Positions 1 to 8,239 of a DNA stretch of 64,000 bases are shown here, one piece after another; the stretch's first letter is position 1; each line of letters starts with the position of its first letter. The stretch is from contig CAZWLJ010000006.1 of the NCBI GenBank assembly GCA_964634605.1, forward strand, positions 38,739 to 102,738. The letters are read 5' to 3'. The notes beneath the pieces are model-generated. The model was given only the letters and a program-made list of their open reading frames with translations, was not told the origin of the DNA and ran no database searches. The translations under genes and the position numbers were made by a program. This DNA comes from UPXZ01 sp964634605. Lineage in GTDB: Bacteria > Bacteroidota > Bacteroidia > Bacteroidales > Paludibacteraceae.

Positions 1-590
1 GCAACATCCCTGAAGGTAATCCTGTTTTTGTTGTCTTTATCAAACAGCTGAGCTTTGGATTTGCCCACGCTGAAAATTCCACCTCCTCCGGATCCGCCTC
101 CCATGCCCGACATGCGCCGGTTCATGAGCCAGAACATAGCTACCAGTAATATTACAGGCAGGAAAAACATGATGAAAATATTCATGTAATCGCTGTCGGC
201 ATTCACGTTGAAATCAATGTTCTTACCTGTTTTCTCCCTGACTTTTCCTACTGTTTGCAGCACGGCATCGTCCGAAGTGATAGTAGCTGAAATAAGTCTG
301 TCTTTGGCATATGCTGACGAATCTTTACCGAAGACATATTGAGACGAATCTTTGAGAACCGTTCCCTTCACGGTTTTTTTGTTTGAATAAACTTCAATTT
401 TTTCAATGTATCCTTTGTACATGTACGACTCAAATACCGACCATGAAACTTCTTTGGATGGTTTACGGTCGCCCATGAAGAATCCGCTGAAAAGCGCAAA
501 TATGATGAGCAGATAAAGCCAGTTCAGGTTGAATTTTGGTTTTCCGGATGAATTTTTCTGAGGTTTATAATTCGGATCTTTTTTTTCCAT
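1..590 (-). CDS. ftsH: ATP-dependent zinc metalloprotease FtsH, N-terminal part (runs off the window)
   Basis: FtsH is a membrane-anchored AAA+ protease that degrades misassembled membrane proteins and some cytosolic regulators. Only the first 196 codons are visible. They hold a basic, Lys-rich cytoplasmic start, a first membrane helix at about residues 23-40, a periplasmic domain of about 100 residues, a second membrane helix at about 135-155, and a Met/Gly-rich linker followed by the FDKDNK..TFRDVA stretch that precedes the AAA module in this family. The Walker and HExxH motifs lie beyond position 1. The start is the ATG at 590, preceded by an A-rich stretch. It follows rsfS on the same strand with a gap of about 140 bases, a common order in Bacteroidota. 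Confidence 0.95.
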   Translation of the reverse strand, partial: MEKKDPNYKPQKNSSGKPKFNLNWLYLLIIFALFSGFFMGDRKPSKEVSWSVFESYMYKGYIEKIEVYSNKKTVKGTVLKDSSQYVFGKDSSAYAKDRLISATITSDDAVLQTVGKVREKTGKNIDFNVNADSDYMNIFIMFFLPVILLVAMFWLMNRRMSGMGGGSGGGGIFSVGKSKAQLFDKDNKNRITFRDV

Positions 591-729
591 GAATTTTTTG
601 TTAATGAATTCTTTTGCGTTTGTATTGATAAAAAATAATTTTGTCCCAACCTGTCTGGTAAAGACAAAATGCTTTTCTATCCGTTTAACAATTGAATAAC
701 TGTATTTGTTTTTGAAAAAATGAAACAGA

Positions 730-1107
730 TTAATCTAAATCAGGTATCAGATGCAGGTCGGCATCTTCCCAGAGATGTTCGAGGTCGTAGAACTCGCGGT
801 ACTGACGCTGAAAGACATGCACGATAATCTGTCCGTAGTCCATCGCAATCCATTGCAGGTTTTCGAAACCATCTGTGGCATAGGGTTTTACATTTATCTT
901 TTCTTTCACCCAGTCTTTGATGGAGAATGCTATGGCATTGACATGTGTGCTGGAATCGCCTTCGCAAATTACGAAATAGCTGCAGGGAGCATCTTTTAAT
1001 TTGTTCAGGTCAACGACAACGATTTTCTTTCCCTTTTTCTCCTGAATTCCTTCTACGATTTTATCGGCTATTACTTTGTTTTCCAGCGTGTTTTTTTGTT
1101 TCGACAT
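730..1107 (-). CDS. rsfS: Ribosomal silencing factor RsfS (iojap/YbeB family)
   Basis: RsfS binds ribosomal protein uL14 on the large subunit and blocks subunit joining, lowering translation in stationary phase or starvation. The 125-residue product has the usual family length. Recognisable features are the central VVDLNKLKDAPCSYFVIC strand-loop, the S-T-H-V-N-A-I helix start, and the conserved WIAMDYG.IIVHVF segment followed by YDLEHLWEDA. The ATG at 1107 lies 26 bases after the stop of the exported protein gene upstream. It is the third gene of an apparent argD-OMP-rsfS-ftsH run. Assignment is by family pattern and is secure. Confidence 0.95.
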   Translation of the reverse strand: MSKQKNTLENKVIADKIVEGIQEKKGKKIVVVDLNKLKDAPCSYFVICEGDSSTHVNAIAFSIKDWVKEKINVKPYATDGFENLQWIAMDYGQIIVHVFQRQYREFYDLEHLWEDADLHLIPDLD

Positions 1108-1133
1108 ATTTGTTTTGAAATGATTTTTTTAAC

Positions 1134-1886
1134 TTAAAATAAAAAGGCCGTACTAATACCTATGGTGTAAATCCGTGCATTGCCATTTCCTGAAAATTCA
1201 CCTAATTCGTTTGTCACAATAACTGTACCCGAAATCTGCTGAATCTGACCGAAAATACCTGCAAAAAATGAGGTTGTCTGACTCAATTTCAGGTTGATAC
1301 CTCCTGAGGTGCTGAAAAATACACCACCGCGGTAGGTGTCGTTCACAGAGAAGCTATATCCCGCTTTTACACGGGTGGCAGGGCTTATCCGGGAGTTTCC
1401 GAGTGGCATGTAAGCCTGAATGAACACCGGGATGTACGATAAACCGGAAGATTTTCCGTTTCCGGTATAGGATTCGTAACCTGCTCCAGCTCCCAGGAAG
1501 GCATTTGTGCCGAAGGCATTGCGCGAACCGAAGGCGAGTGAAACACCCGCGTAAGGTGTACGGCCTATTTGTGTTGACGGGGCAAATGAAAAACCACCGT
1601 TCAGATCGATTATTCCTGCAAAACTCCCTTTACTCACCTGACCTGATTCGCTATTGTGCTGATATACATTATTTTCCTTACCGATTTTCTCAATTTCCTT
1701 CATCTGAAACTGGAAACGTTTTCCATCCGGTGTTTTGAGCATGATTATTTCATCATTTCGAAGCACGATTTCTCCCAGGTATTTTTCTCCGCTTTTCAGT
1801 ATTACTACATCGGTAGCGATTTCCTGTGCCATGAGTTGGACGACGAAAAACAAACTCAGGATAAAAGTCAGTACTTTTCGGCTCAT
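1134..1886 (-). CDS. Exported outer-membrane beta-barrel-like protein of unknown function
   Basis: I do not recognise a named family. The 250-residue product begins with a clear signal peptide (about residues 1-20, ending LMAQ). Next is a short module at about 24-70 of the type DVVILKSGEKYLGEI...LKTPDGKRFQF, which resembles the small beta modules at the N-terminus of many Bacteroidota surface proteins. From about residue 90 to the end there are alternating aromatic and Gly-rich strands ending in an aromatic residue (AFLF), which suggests an outer-membrane barrel. The ATG at 1886 directly abuts the argD stop (TAA then ATG), so the two are probably translationally coupled. Function is unknown; barrel topology is inferred. 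Confidence 0.75.
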   Translation of the reverse strand: MSRKVLTFILSLFFVVQLMAQEIATDVVILKSGEKYLGEIVLRNDEIIMLKTPDGKRFQFQMKEIEKIGKENNVYQHNSESGQVSKGSFAGIIDLNGGFSFAPSTQIGRTPYAGVSLAFGSRNAFGTNAFLGAGAGYESYTGNGKSSGLSYIPVFIQAYMPLGNSRISPATRVKAGYSFSVNDTYRGGVFFSTSGGINLKLSQTTSFFAGIFGQIQQISGTVIVTNELGEFSGNGNARIYTIGISTAFLF

Positions 1887-3017
1887 TTAAATTGAATCTA
1901 ATGCATTCTTAAATCTGTCAAGAAACAGGTCGGCATCTTTTTGGGATAGCGTAAGGGGTGGAAGCAGGCGTATAACGTTGGTTCCGCTTGCTCCTGTGAA
2001 TATTTTCTGCCCGAAAAGGAGTTTTGAGCGAAGTTCTTTTACCGGTTCCTCCATTTCTATGCCTATCATCAGACCCATACCGCGAACTTCCTTTATCCCG
2101 GGGAAAACACGCAGTTTTTCCATCAGATAGTTGCCTTTTTCGGCGGCATTCTCAACTAAATTGTCTTCTTTCATCACATCCAGAACCGCGATAGCAGCCG
2201 CACATGCCAGGTGATTGCCTCCGAAAGTGGTTCCCAGCATTCCGTGTACTGCCTGAAACATCGGGCTGATGAGTACCCCGCCAACCGGGAAGCCGTTTCC
2301 CATACCTTTGGCAGTGGTGATGATGTCCGGACAAATTCCGGCGTACTGATGGGCAAAGAATTTTCCGCTTCGTCCGTATCCTGACTGAATTTCATCCAGA
2401 ATAAGGATTGTTCCCGTTTCAGTACATTCATTCCGGAGGGTTTTCAGAAAATCTGAATCCGGAATCCGGATTCCGCCAACTCCCTGGATACCTTCAACAA
2501 TTACAGCGCATACATCCCTGCCTTTCAGCGCTTTTATTACAGCTTCATGGTCATTCAACGGTAGAAATGTTACTTCAAGTCCTTCGTTGACTGGTGCAAT
2601 GATTTTTGGATTGTCAGTGACCTTTACTGCTGCTGATGTGCGTCCGTGGAATGCTCTGCCGAAAGCAATTACTTTTTTTCTTCCGGTATGAAAAGAGGCT
2701 AATTTCAGTGCATTTTCATTGGCTTCGGCTCCCGAATTGACTAAAAAAAGCGAATAATCTTCGTAGCCTGACATTTTTCCAAGTTTCTCAGCCAGCTCTG
2801 TTTGAAGTGAATTCTGAACAGAATTGGAATAGAAAACCAGTTTCTCCATCTGCTGAGTCATCTTCTGCAGGTAGTATGGATGCGAATGTCCGATGGAAAT
2901 CACGGCATGACCACCGTACAAATCCAGGTATTCAATCCCGTAATTATCATAGGTATAACATCCGTTACCCCTCGTTATTTCAATATCAAACAGAGGATAT
3001 ACATCAAAAGGTTTCAT
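1887..3017 (-). CDS. argD: Acetylornithine (or succinylornithine) aminotransferase
   Basis: A class III PLP aminotransferase of arginine biosynthesis, transferring an amino group from glutamate to N-acyl-glutamate semialdehyde. The protein shows the ArgD N-terminus (FDVYPLFDI, then LDLYGGHAVISIGHSHP), the NSGAEANENALK loop, the aspartate of LILDEIQSGYGR and the PLP lysine in TTAKGMGNGFPVGG. I chose the ATG at 3017, giving 376 residues, because homologues start there and a consensus promoter lies just upstream; an in-frame start at 3044 would fall within about ten bases of the predicted transcription start. In Bacteroidota the acyl group may be acetyl or succinyl, which sequence alone does not settle. 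argC lies about 17 kb away in this window. Confidence 0.88.
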   Translation of the reverse strand: MKPFDVYPLFDIEITRGNGCYTYDNYGIEYLDLYGGHAVISIGHSHPYYLQKMTQQMEKLVFYSNSVQNSLQTELAEKLGKMSGYEDYSLFLVNSGAEANENALKLASFHTGRKKVIAFGRAFHGRTSAAVKVTDNPKIIAPVNEGLEVTFLPLNDHEAVIKALKGRDVCAVIVEGIQGVGGIRIPDSDFLKTLRNECTETGTILILDEIQSGYGRSGKFFAHQYAGICPDIITTAKGMGNGFPVGGVLISPMFQAVHGMLGTTFGGNHLACAAAIAVLDVMKEDNLVENAAEKGNYLMEKLRVFPGIKEVRGMGLMIGIEMEEPVKELRSKLLFGQKIFTGASGTNVIRLLPPLTLSQKDADLFLDRFKNALDSI

Positions 3018-3041
3018 TTTTTTATTTGTTGAAATGGAGTG

Positions 3042-3071
3042 CAAAAGTAGTGATTATTTGCTAATTTTCAA
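3042..3071 (-). promoter_or_regulatory. Predicted Bacteroidota-type promoter of argD
   Basis: On the minus strand there is TTG (3071-3069), 19 bases of spacer, then TACTTTTG (3049-3042). This matches the TTG/TAnnTTTG pattern of the Bacteroidota primary sigma factor at canonical spacing. Transcription would begin near 3036, about 20 bases before the argD ATG. Confidence 0.6.
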
Positions 3072-3110
3072 TGAGATAAACAGGCCGGCTTCACTGTTTT
3101 TTAATCAGCG

Positions 3111-3143
3111 AATAAAAAGCAACCGGCCAGGAATCCGGTTGCT
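3111..3143 (-). terminator. Intrinsic terminator of htpG
   Basis: A 9-bp perfect stem (AGCAACCGG at 3118-3126 with CCGGTTGCT at 3135-3143) has an 8-base loop. It is followed on the minus strand by TTTTTATT. It lies about 95 bases beyond the htpG stop and before the argD promoter. Confidence 0.8.
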
Positions 3144-3237
3144 CTGTAAAAGTTACCTGTTATTTACAGGAACTGAATGATTGCAACAGCTCGTTTTCGC
3201 TGAAAAACTTTCAGTGAATAAGAATCCTGAGTATACC

Positions 3238-5298
3238 TTACAGCAGTTCCAGGCTTCTTTTCACAAACTTAGCCAGTGCTTCGCCTTTCAGCATGTTGTT
3301 GGCCAGAAGTGCCAGGTCAATGAGCTGACGAACTTGCTTGTTTTCGGCTGCATAATTTTTATATACCGCTTTTTTGCTTTCGTTCAGTTCGTCAATTTTC
3401 TTTTGAAGGCTATCCAGCTCTTCTTTTTCTTCCGTCGGAATTTCTTCGTCCTTTTTATCTTTGCGGTTGTCTTTCAGGTTAGTCTGGCGGTTTTTCATTT
3501 CGACAAGCTGAGCGCTGAAAGGTGCAATTTCAGCTTCTGTAGCTGTTTCCTCATCCCTGAGCAGTTTTTCGATCAGCGGATGGGCCGTATTGATAACCAG
3601 GTTGTAGCTGTCGGGCATTTCGCCGTAGAAACTCATCATGCCGCCTCCCTGCATGGCCGACATGTCTTTCATGCGGCGCATGAATTCGTTTTGTGTAATG
3701 AAGACAGGATTTGCCGATGCCGAAAGCTGCTCGAAAGTAACGATGAAATTGGTTTTTTCCATTTCCGGAATCTGGCTCTCGAAAACGGAAACCAGCGCGT
3801 TGCGTTGTTCGTCGCTCAGATTTACTTTGCCGGCATCTTCCTTCTGAATGAGTTTTTCCACTACATCGCTGTCAACGCGGACGAAACGGTTTTTTTCAGA
3901 TTTCTGCTCCTGCTGACTGATGAAGTGAACATCCAGTTGCCCGTCCATAATCAACACATCGTAACCTTTGGCTTTTGCATCCTCAATATAGGTGTATTGC
4001 TCATCTTTGTTGGTGGCATACAGGTAAATCAGGGTATTATCCTTGTCAGTCTGGTTGCCTTTTGTCAGCTCGCTGTATTCTTCGAACGTAAAATATTTTC
4101 CATCCACATTTTTCAGCAGTGCAAATTTTTCGGCGCGTTCGTAGAATTTCTCGTCGCTCAGCATCCCGTACTGGATAAAGAGTTTCAGATCGTCCCATTT
4201 TTGTTCGAACTGAGTCCGGTCTGATTTGAATATCTCATTCAGTCGGTCAGCTACTTTTTTGGTAATGTGTGCCGATATTTTTTTCACATTGCTGTCGCTT
4301 TGCAGGTAGCTGCGCGATACGTTGAGCGGAATATCCGGAGAGTCAATAACTCCGTGGAGCAAAGTAAGGTACTCGGGAACGATGTTTTCCACGTGATCGG
4401 TTACAAACACCTGATTGCTGTAAAGCTGGATTTTATTTCGCTGAATATCAATGTTGTTTTTTATTTTCGGGAAATAAAGAATTCCCGTCAGATTGAACGG
4501 ATAATCCACGTTCATATGTATGTGGAAAAGCGGTTCGTCCATCGTCATGGGGTACAGTTCGTGGTAGAATGAGGTGTAATCTTCATCTTTCAGGTCGGCA
4601 GGTTTGCGGGTCCATGCCGGTTTGATGTTGTTAATGATGTTGTCTTCACCGGTTTCCACCTCTTTCCCGTCTTTCCACTCTTTTTTCTTGCCGAAAGCAA
4701 TTTCAACCGGCAGGAATTTGCAGTATTTTTTCAGCAGTTCCTGTATTTTGGTTTCTTCCAGAAAATCTTTGTTTTCCTCGTCGATGTGTAATACGATATC
4801 GGTTCCGCGTTCTGATTTGATGGTATCTTCCAGGGTGTATTCCGGGTCGCCTTTACACGACCAGTGTTGGGCTACGGCTCCTTCTTTGTACGATTGAGTG
4901 AAAATTTCCACTTTCTTCGAAACCATAAAAGCCGAATAGAATCCCAGTCCGAAATGTCCGATAATAGCCTGAGCATCGTTTTTGTATTTTTCCAGAAAAT
5001 CTCCCGCGCTCGAAAATGCGATTTGGTTGATGTAATTGTTCACTTCGTCGGATGTCATGCCGATGCCCCTGTCGCTGACAGTCAGTGTTTTTTTCTTTTT
5101 GTCAATACTGATTCTTATGGTCAGATCGCCCAGTTCGCCCTTATAATCGCCTACCGAAGCCAGAGTTTTCAGCTTCTGAGTGGCATCTACAGCATTTGAT
5201 ACCAGTTCGCGAAGAAAAATCTCGTGATCGCTGTATAAAAACTTCTTGATAACGGGGAAAATATTATCACTTGTTACCCCAATGTTTCCTTTTGCCAT
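3238..5298 (-). CDS. htpG: Molecular chaperone HtpG (bacterial Hsp90)
   Basis: A cytosolic ATP-dependent Hsp90 chaperone that remodels client proteins, often with DnaK. The 686-residue protein carries the GHKL ATPase domain, with catalytic Glu31 and Asn35 in FLRELVSNAVDA, Asp76 in DRGIGM, and the later GHFGLGFYSAFMV lid/G2 segment. The middle domain contains NIDIQRNKIQLYSNQVFV and the arginine-bearing LNVSRSYLQ loop. A charged C-terminal dimerisation region follows. Length is close to Bacteroidota HtpG (about 680). It is transcribed alone, diverging from zwf, with its own predicted promoter and terminator. Confidence 0.96.
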   Translation of the reverse strand: MAKGNIGVTSDNIFPVIKKFLYSDHEIFLRELVSNAVDATQKLKTLASVGDYKGELGDLTIRISIDKKKKTLTVSDRGIGMTSDEVNNYINQIAFSSAGDFLEKYKNDAQAIIGHFGLGFYSAFMVSKKVEIFTQSYKEGAVAQHWSCKGDPEYTLEDTIKSERGTDIVLHIDEENKDFLEETKIQELLKKYCKFLPVEIAFGKKKEWKDGKEVETGEDNIINNIKPAWTRKPADLKDEDYTSFYHELYPMTMDEPLFHIHMNVDYPFNLTGILYFPKIKNNIDIQRNKIQLYSNQVFVTDHVENIVPEYLTLLHGVIDSPDIPLNVSRSYLQSDSNVKKISAHITKKVADRLNEIFKSDRTQFEQKWDDLKLFIQYGMLSDEKFYERAEKFALLKNVDGKYFTFEEYSELTKGNQTDKDNTLIYLYATNKDEQYTYIEDAKAKGYDVLIMDGQLDVHFISQQEQKSEKNRFVRVDSDVVEKLIQKEDAGKVNLSDEQRNALVSVFESQIPEMEKTNFIVTFEQLSASANPVFITQNEFMRRMKDMSAMQGGGMMSFYGEMPDSYNLVINTAHPLIEKLLRDEETATEAEIAPFSAQLVEMKNRQTNLKDNRKDKKDEEIPTEEKEELDSLQKKIDELNESKKAVYKNYAAENKQVRQLIDLALLANNMLKGEALAKFVKRSLELL

Positions 5299-5371
5299 GT
5301 GATTCTGTTATTTATTTGTTATATTGTTTTTTTGCAGGATGAAAGGTTTGTTCAACCCCGTGCAGTTTTTG

Positions 5372-5406
5372 CAAAGAAAGTGCCAATAGGTTGTGACGTG
5401 ACAAAA
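5372..5406 (-). promoter_or_regulatory. Possible htpG promoter
   Basis: On the minus strand TTTTG (5406-5402) is followed after 22 bases by TTTCTTTG (5379-5372), close to but not identical with TAnnTTTG. The spacing equals that of the recJ promoter in this window. Transcription would start about 65 bases upstream of the htpG ATG. Confidence 0.35.
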
Positions 5407-5498
5407 TGGCAGTTGTTCTGAACGTGTACTCTTTTTACCTGTCACAGATAAACAAAAAAGTTAAGAACTTGTTATAGAAACACAATCAAAAGATTATT

Positions 5499-7031
5499 AT
5501 GGACGAATTAAAAAGCATAACCAACAAAGAAAGCCAGTTGCTTATTATTTTCGGTGTGAACGGCGATTTATCCCGACGAAAGCTGCTTCCGGCGGTTTTT
5601 CATCTGTATGTGGATAAACTCCTGCCCGAAAAATTTGCCGTGGTAGGCAGCGGGAGTGATGAGAAAACCGAACAAACTTTTCGTGCCGAAGCAGAAAGCC
5701 ATCTGAAGGAATTTGCACCGGATACTGTTGAAAAATATCCCGGAAAACTGAAAGAATTCCTGGATATTCTTTATTATAAAAAGTTGAATAACCGCAATAA
5801 AGATGAATTTGCCGGACTGAAGGAGTACACCACTTCGCTTTGCCGGAAAATGGAAATTGCAGAAAATATGATATTCTACTATTCCATTCCCCCATTTATG
5901 TACGAGGTGGTAAGCAGTCATCTGGTGAGTTACGGCCTGAACAGCGAAGTTAATGGCTGGAAACGGATTATTGTCGAAAAACCATTCGGCTACAGCCTCG
6001 ATTCTGCCGTTGAACTGGATAAAAAACTGCACGAGGGATTTCAGGAGCATCAGATTTACCGTATTGACCATTATCTGGGAAAGGAAACGGTGCAAAATAT
6101 CATGGTTACAAGATTTGCAAATGGTTTTTTTGAACCGGTATGGAACCGTAGCTACGTGGAAAGGGTAGAAATTACAGCTGCCGAGAAAATCGGTGTGGGA
6201 GACCGGGGTGGTTATTACGAAACTTCGGGCGCCATGCGCGATATGATTCAAAATCACCTCCTTCAGGTACTGGCCGTAGTGGCCATGGATCCGCCTGCCG
6301 TTTTCGATTCGGATTCAATACGGAATGAAACGGTAAAAGTACTGCAGGCCTTGCGCCCTATCAAACCCGAAGAGGTTCCGGAATACGTTGTGAGGGGTCA
6401 GTATACCGCCGGAAAACGCCGGGGGGAAATCCTGAAAGCTTACACGGATGAAAAAGATGTAAAAGCAGACTCTTCGACCGAAACGTATGTGGCAATGAAA
6501 CTCTTTGTGGATAATTGGCGGTGGTCCGATGTCCCTTTTTATATCCGCACCGGAAAAAATCTTCCCGTCCGGGTTACCGAAGTGGTCATTCACCTCAAAC
6601 CTGCTCCGCTACAGCTCTTCAAGCAACGATGCACAAGGCAGCCTACCAATATGATTATACTTCGCATACATCCCGATGCAGGAATTGCAGTTGATTTCGG
6701 GATGAAAATACCCGGAGCAGGCTACAAGGTCCAAAATGTAAATATGGATTTTCATTATTCGGATTTGGTACAGACAAAAATCCCGGAAGCCTACGAGCGG
6801 TTACTGCTCGACTGTATGATAGGCGACTCTACGCTCTACGCACGCGCCGATGCCGTGCATGCAAGCTGGGATTTTGTGGATCCGATACTAAATGCCTGGA
6901 AAGATAATCCCGATATTCCGCTCTATTACTATCCGGGCAACTCATGGGGACCTGCAGAAGCCGATGAACTTTTTGGCGATAAAAGACTTAAATGGCAGGA
7001 CCAGTGTGATAAATTTGCCTGTGAAATCTGA
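5499..7031 (+). CDS. zwf: Glucose-6-phosphate 1-dehydrogenase
   Basis: Catalyses the first step of the oxidative pentose phosphate pathway, oxidising glucose 6-phosphate to 6-phosphogluconolactone with reduction of NADP+ (or NAD+). The 510-residue protein has the coenzyme fingerprint GVNGDLSRRKLLPA at residues 19-32, EKPFG at 160-164, and the substrate motif RIDHYLGKE at 188-196 containing the catalytic-site histidine His191. The start is the ATG at 5499. pgl follows after 15 bases, so they are co-transcribed. The gnd gene that often accompanies this pair in Bacteroidota is absent here; the upstream neighbour is the divergent htpG. Confidence 0.97.
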   Translation: MDELKSITNKESQLLIIFGVNGDLSRRKLLPAVFHLYVDKLLPEKFAVVGSGSDEKTEQTFRAEAESHLKEFAPDTVEKYPGKLKEFLDILYYKKLNNRNKDEFAGLKEYTTSLCRKMEIAENMIFYYSIPPFMYEVVSSHLVSYGLNSEVNGWKRIIVEKPFGYSLDSAVELDKKLHEGFQEHQIYRIDHYLGKETVQNIMVTRFANGFFEPVWNRSYVERVEITAAEKIGVGDRGGYYETSGAMRDMIQNHLLQVLAVVAMDPPAVFDSDSIRNETVKVLQALRPIKPEEVPEYVVRGQYTAGKRRGEILKAYTDEKDVKADSSTETYVAMKLFVDNWRWSDVPFYIRTGKNLPVRVTEVVIHLKPAPLQLFKQRCTRQPTNMIILRIHPDAGIAVDFGMKIPGAGYKVQNVNMDFHYSDLVQTKIPEAYERLLLDCMIGDSTLYARADAVHASWDFVDPILNAWKDNPDIPLYYYPGNSWGPAEADELFGDKRLKWQDQCDKFACEI

Positions 7032-7046
7032 GAAATCAAAGAAAGA

Positions 7047-7775
7047 ATGAATAACAACAGAACTCATATAAGCGCCGATCCCGAAACGCTTGCCGGAGAG
7101 ATTGCCCGTTTGATAGTTTCAAAAGTAAAACAGAAACAGTCAGAATCACAGTATTTTAACCTGGCTATTTCGGGCGGTAATACTCCGGATATTCTTTTCG
7201 GTATGCTCGCGGGCGGTTTTTCAGATTTACTTCCGTGGAGTGCTCTTCGGATTTTCTGGGTGGACGAACGGTGTGTGGCACCCGATGACAAGCAAAGCAA
7301 CTATGGCAATGTAAACCGGATTCTTTTCAGTCATGTACCCATTCCGCCCGGGAATATTTTCAGAATTCAGGGTGAAAACGAACCGAATAAAGAAGCCCTG
7401 CGTTACCGGGAAGTGCTCAAATCTGAACTGCCTGAAAAGAACGGACTGCCGTTTTTTGACCTGATTTTGCTCGGAATGGGCGACGACGGTCATACTGCAT
7501 CCATTTTTCAGGATAATCTGCAGTTAATTCATTCTTCTGAGACTGTAGCCGTTGCCACTCATCCGCTAAGCGGACAACAGCGCATCACACTTACCGGAGA
7601 TGTGATATGCAACGCCGGGCAGGTGGCTTTTATCATTACAGGCCACTCCAAAGCCGGAATCCTGGAATCAATCCTGAATGAGAAGGGTGATTTTGAACGT
7701 TTTCCGGCATATTATATCCTTAGCGGCTGCGATGCCGAACTCTATCTGGACGAAGAAGTGGCAGAGCGATTATAA
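7047..7775 (+). CDS. pgl: 6-phosphogluconolactonase
   Basis: Hydrolyses 6-phosphogluconolactone, the product of the zwf enzyme, to 6-phosphogluconate. The 242-residue length fits the DevB/SOL type of the isomerase-like superfamily. Motifs seen are LAISGGNTPDILF near the N-terminus, IFWVDERCV at about 68-76, and LILLGMGDDGHTASIF at about 138-153, all diagnostic of this family. It starts 15 bases after the zwf stop and is followed by a small exported protein gene. Confidence 0.95.
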   Translation: MNNNRTHISADPETLAGEIARLIVSKVKQKQSESQYFNLAISGGNTPDILFGMLAGGFSDLLPWSALRIFWVDERCVAPDDKQSNYGNVNRILFSHVPIPPGNIFRIQGENEPNKEALRYREVLKSELPEKNGLPFFDLILLGMGDDGHTASIFQDNLQLIHSSETVAVATHPLSGQQRITLTGDVICNAGQVAFIITGHSKAGILESILNEKGDFERFPAYYILSGCDAELYLDEEVAERL

Positions 7776-7832
7776 ATGCCGGGCCTTATTCTGGCAGGGA
7801 TTTTGTTTAACGTGTTAAAAAACACATACACC

Positions 7833-8201
7833 ATGAAACGAATTTTATTTTTATCAGCTTTATTTCTCGTTAGTATCAGTTCATTCTCAGCCGAAAAATC
7901 AACTATCATTCAAAGCATACTGAATGAATATGTGATTCAGAAAGTGGAAACCATTCAGGAATTCATCCGTTTTTCCGACTTGCAGGCTGATCAGCTGAAA
8001 CAAACTGAGCTGAATTACCTGCTGGAAGTTCAGAAGGCCGAAAACTGCAATTGCTGCCGTTCGCTGAAAAGAGTGGATAAATTAACAAATAAGCGGAATC
8101 TTGAACTTCAAAAAATTCTGACCCGCGAGCAGTACATGAAATACGATACCCTGTGGAAAGACAGAATTAAGAAGCACCCGCTTCGGGCTCCTCAGAAATA
8201 A
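7833..8201 (+). CDS. Small exported helical protein, possibly Spy/CpxP-like
   Basis: Not firmly recognised. From the ATG at 7833 the product has 122 residues; an earlier in-frame start at 7776 would put 19 residues in front of a good signal peptide (MKRILFLSALFLVSISSFSA), so I reject it. The mature part is helical and charged, with DLQADQLKQTELNYL near residue 50 and ILTREQYMKYDTLWKDRI near the C-terminus. That pattern recalls the LTxxQ repeats of Spy/CpxP-type periplasmic chaperones. Between them is a cysteine cluster, CNCC. It lies 57 bases after pgl and ends in a strong terminator, so it may belong to the zwf-pgl transcript. Confidence 0.6.
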   Translation: MKRILFLSALFLVSISSFSAEKSTIIQSILNEYVIQKVETIQEFIRFSDLQADQLKQTELNYLLEVQKAENCNCCRSLKRVDKLTNKRNLELQKILTREQYMKYDTLWKDRIKKHPLRAPQK

Positions 8202-8228
8202 AAAAAGAGGCTTTTGCCTCTTTTTTTT
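8201..8228. terminator. Bidirectional intrinsic terminator
   Basis: An 11-bp stem AAAAAAGAGGC/GCCTCTTTTTT with a TTTT loop sits between the convergent small exported protein gene and the S41 lipoprotein gene. It has T-runs on both strands. Confidence 0.85.
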
Positions 8229-8239
8229 ATCCCGGAAGT

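Noticed and set aside
3181..4224. A 347-codon open frame on the plus strand opposite htpG
   Set aside because: It is antisense to the well-conserved htpG gene, rich in Phe, Val and Cys as expected for a shadow frame, and encodes no recognisable domain.
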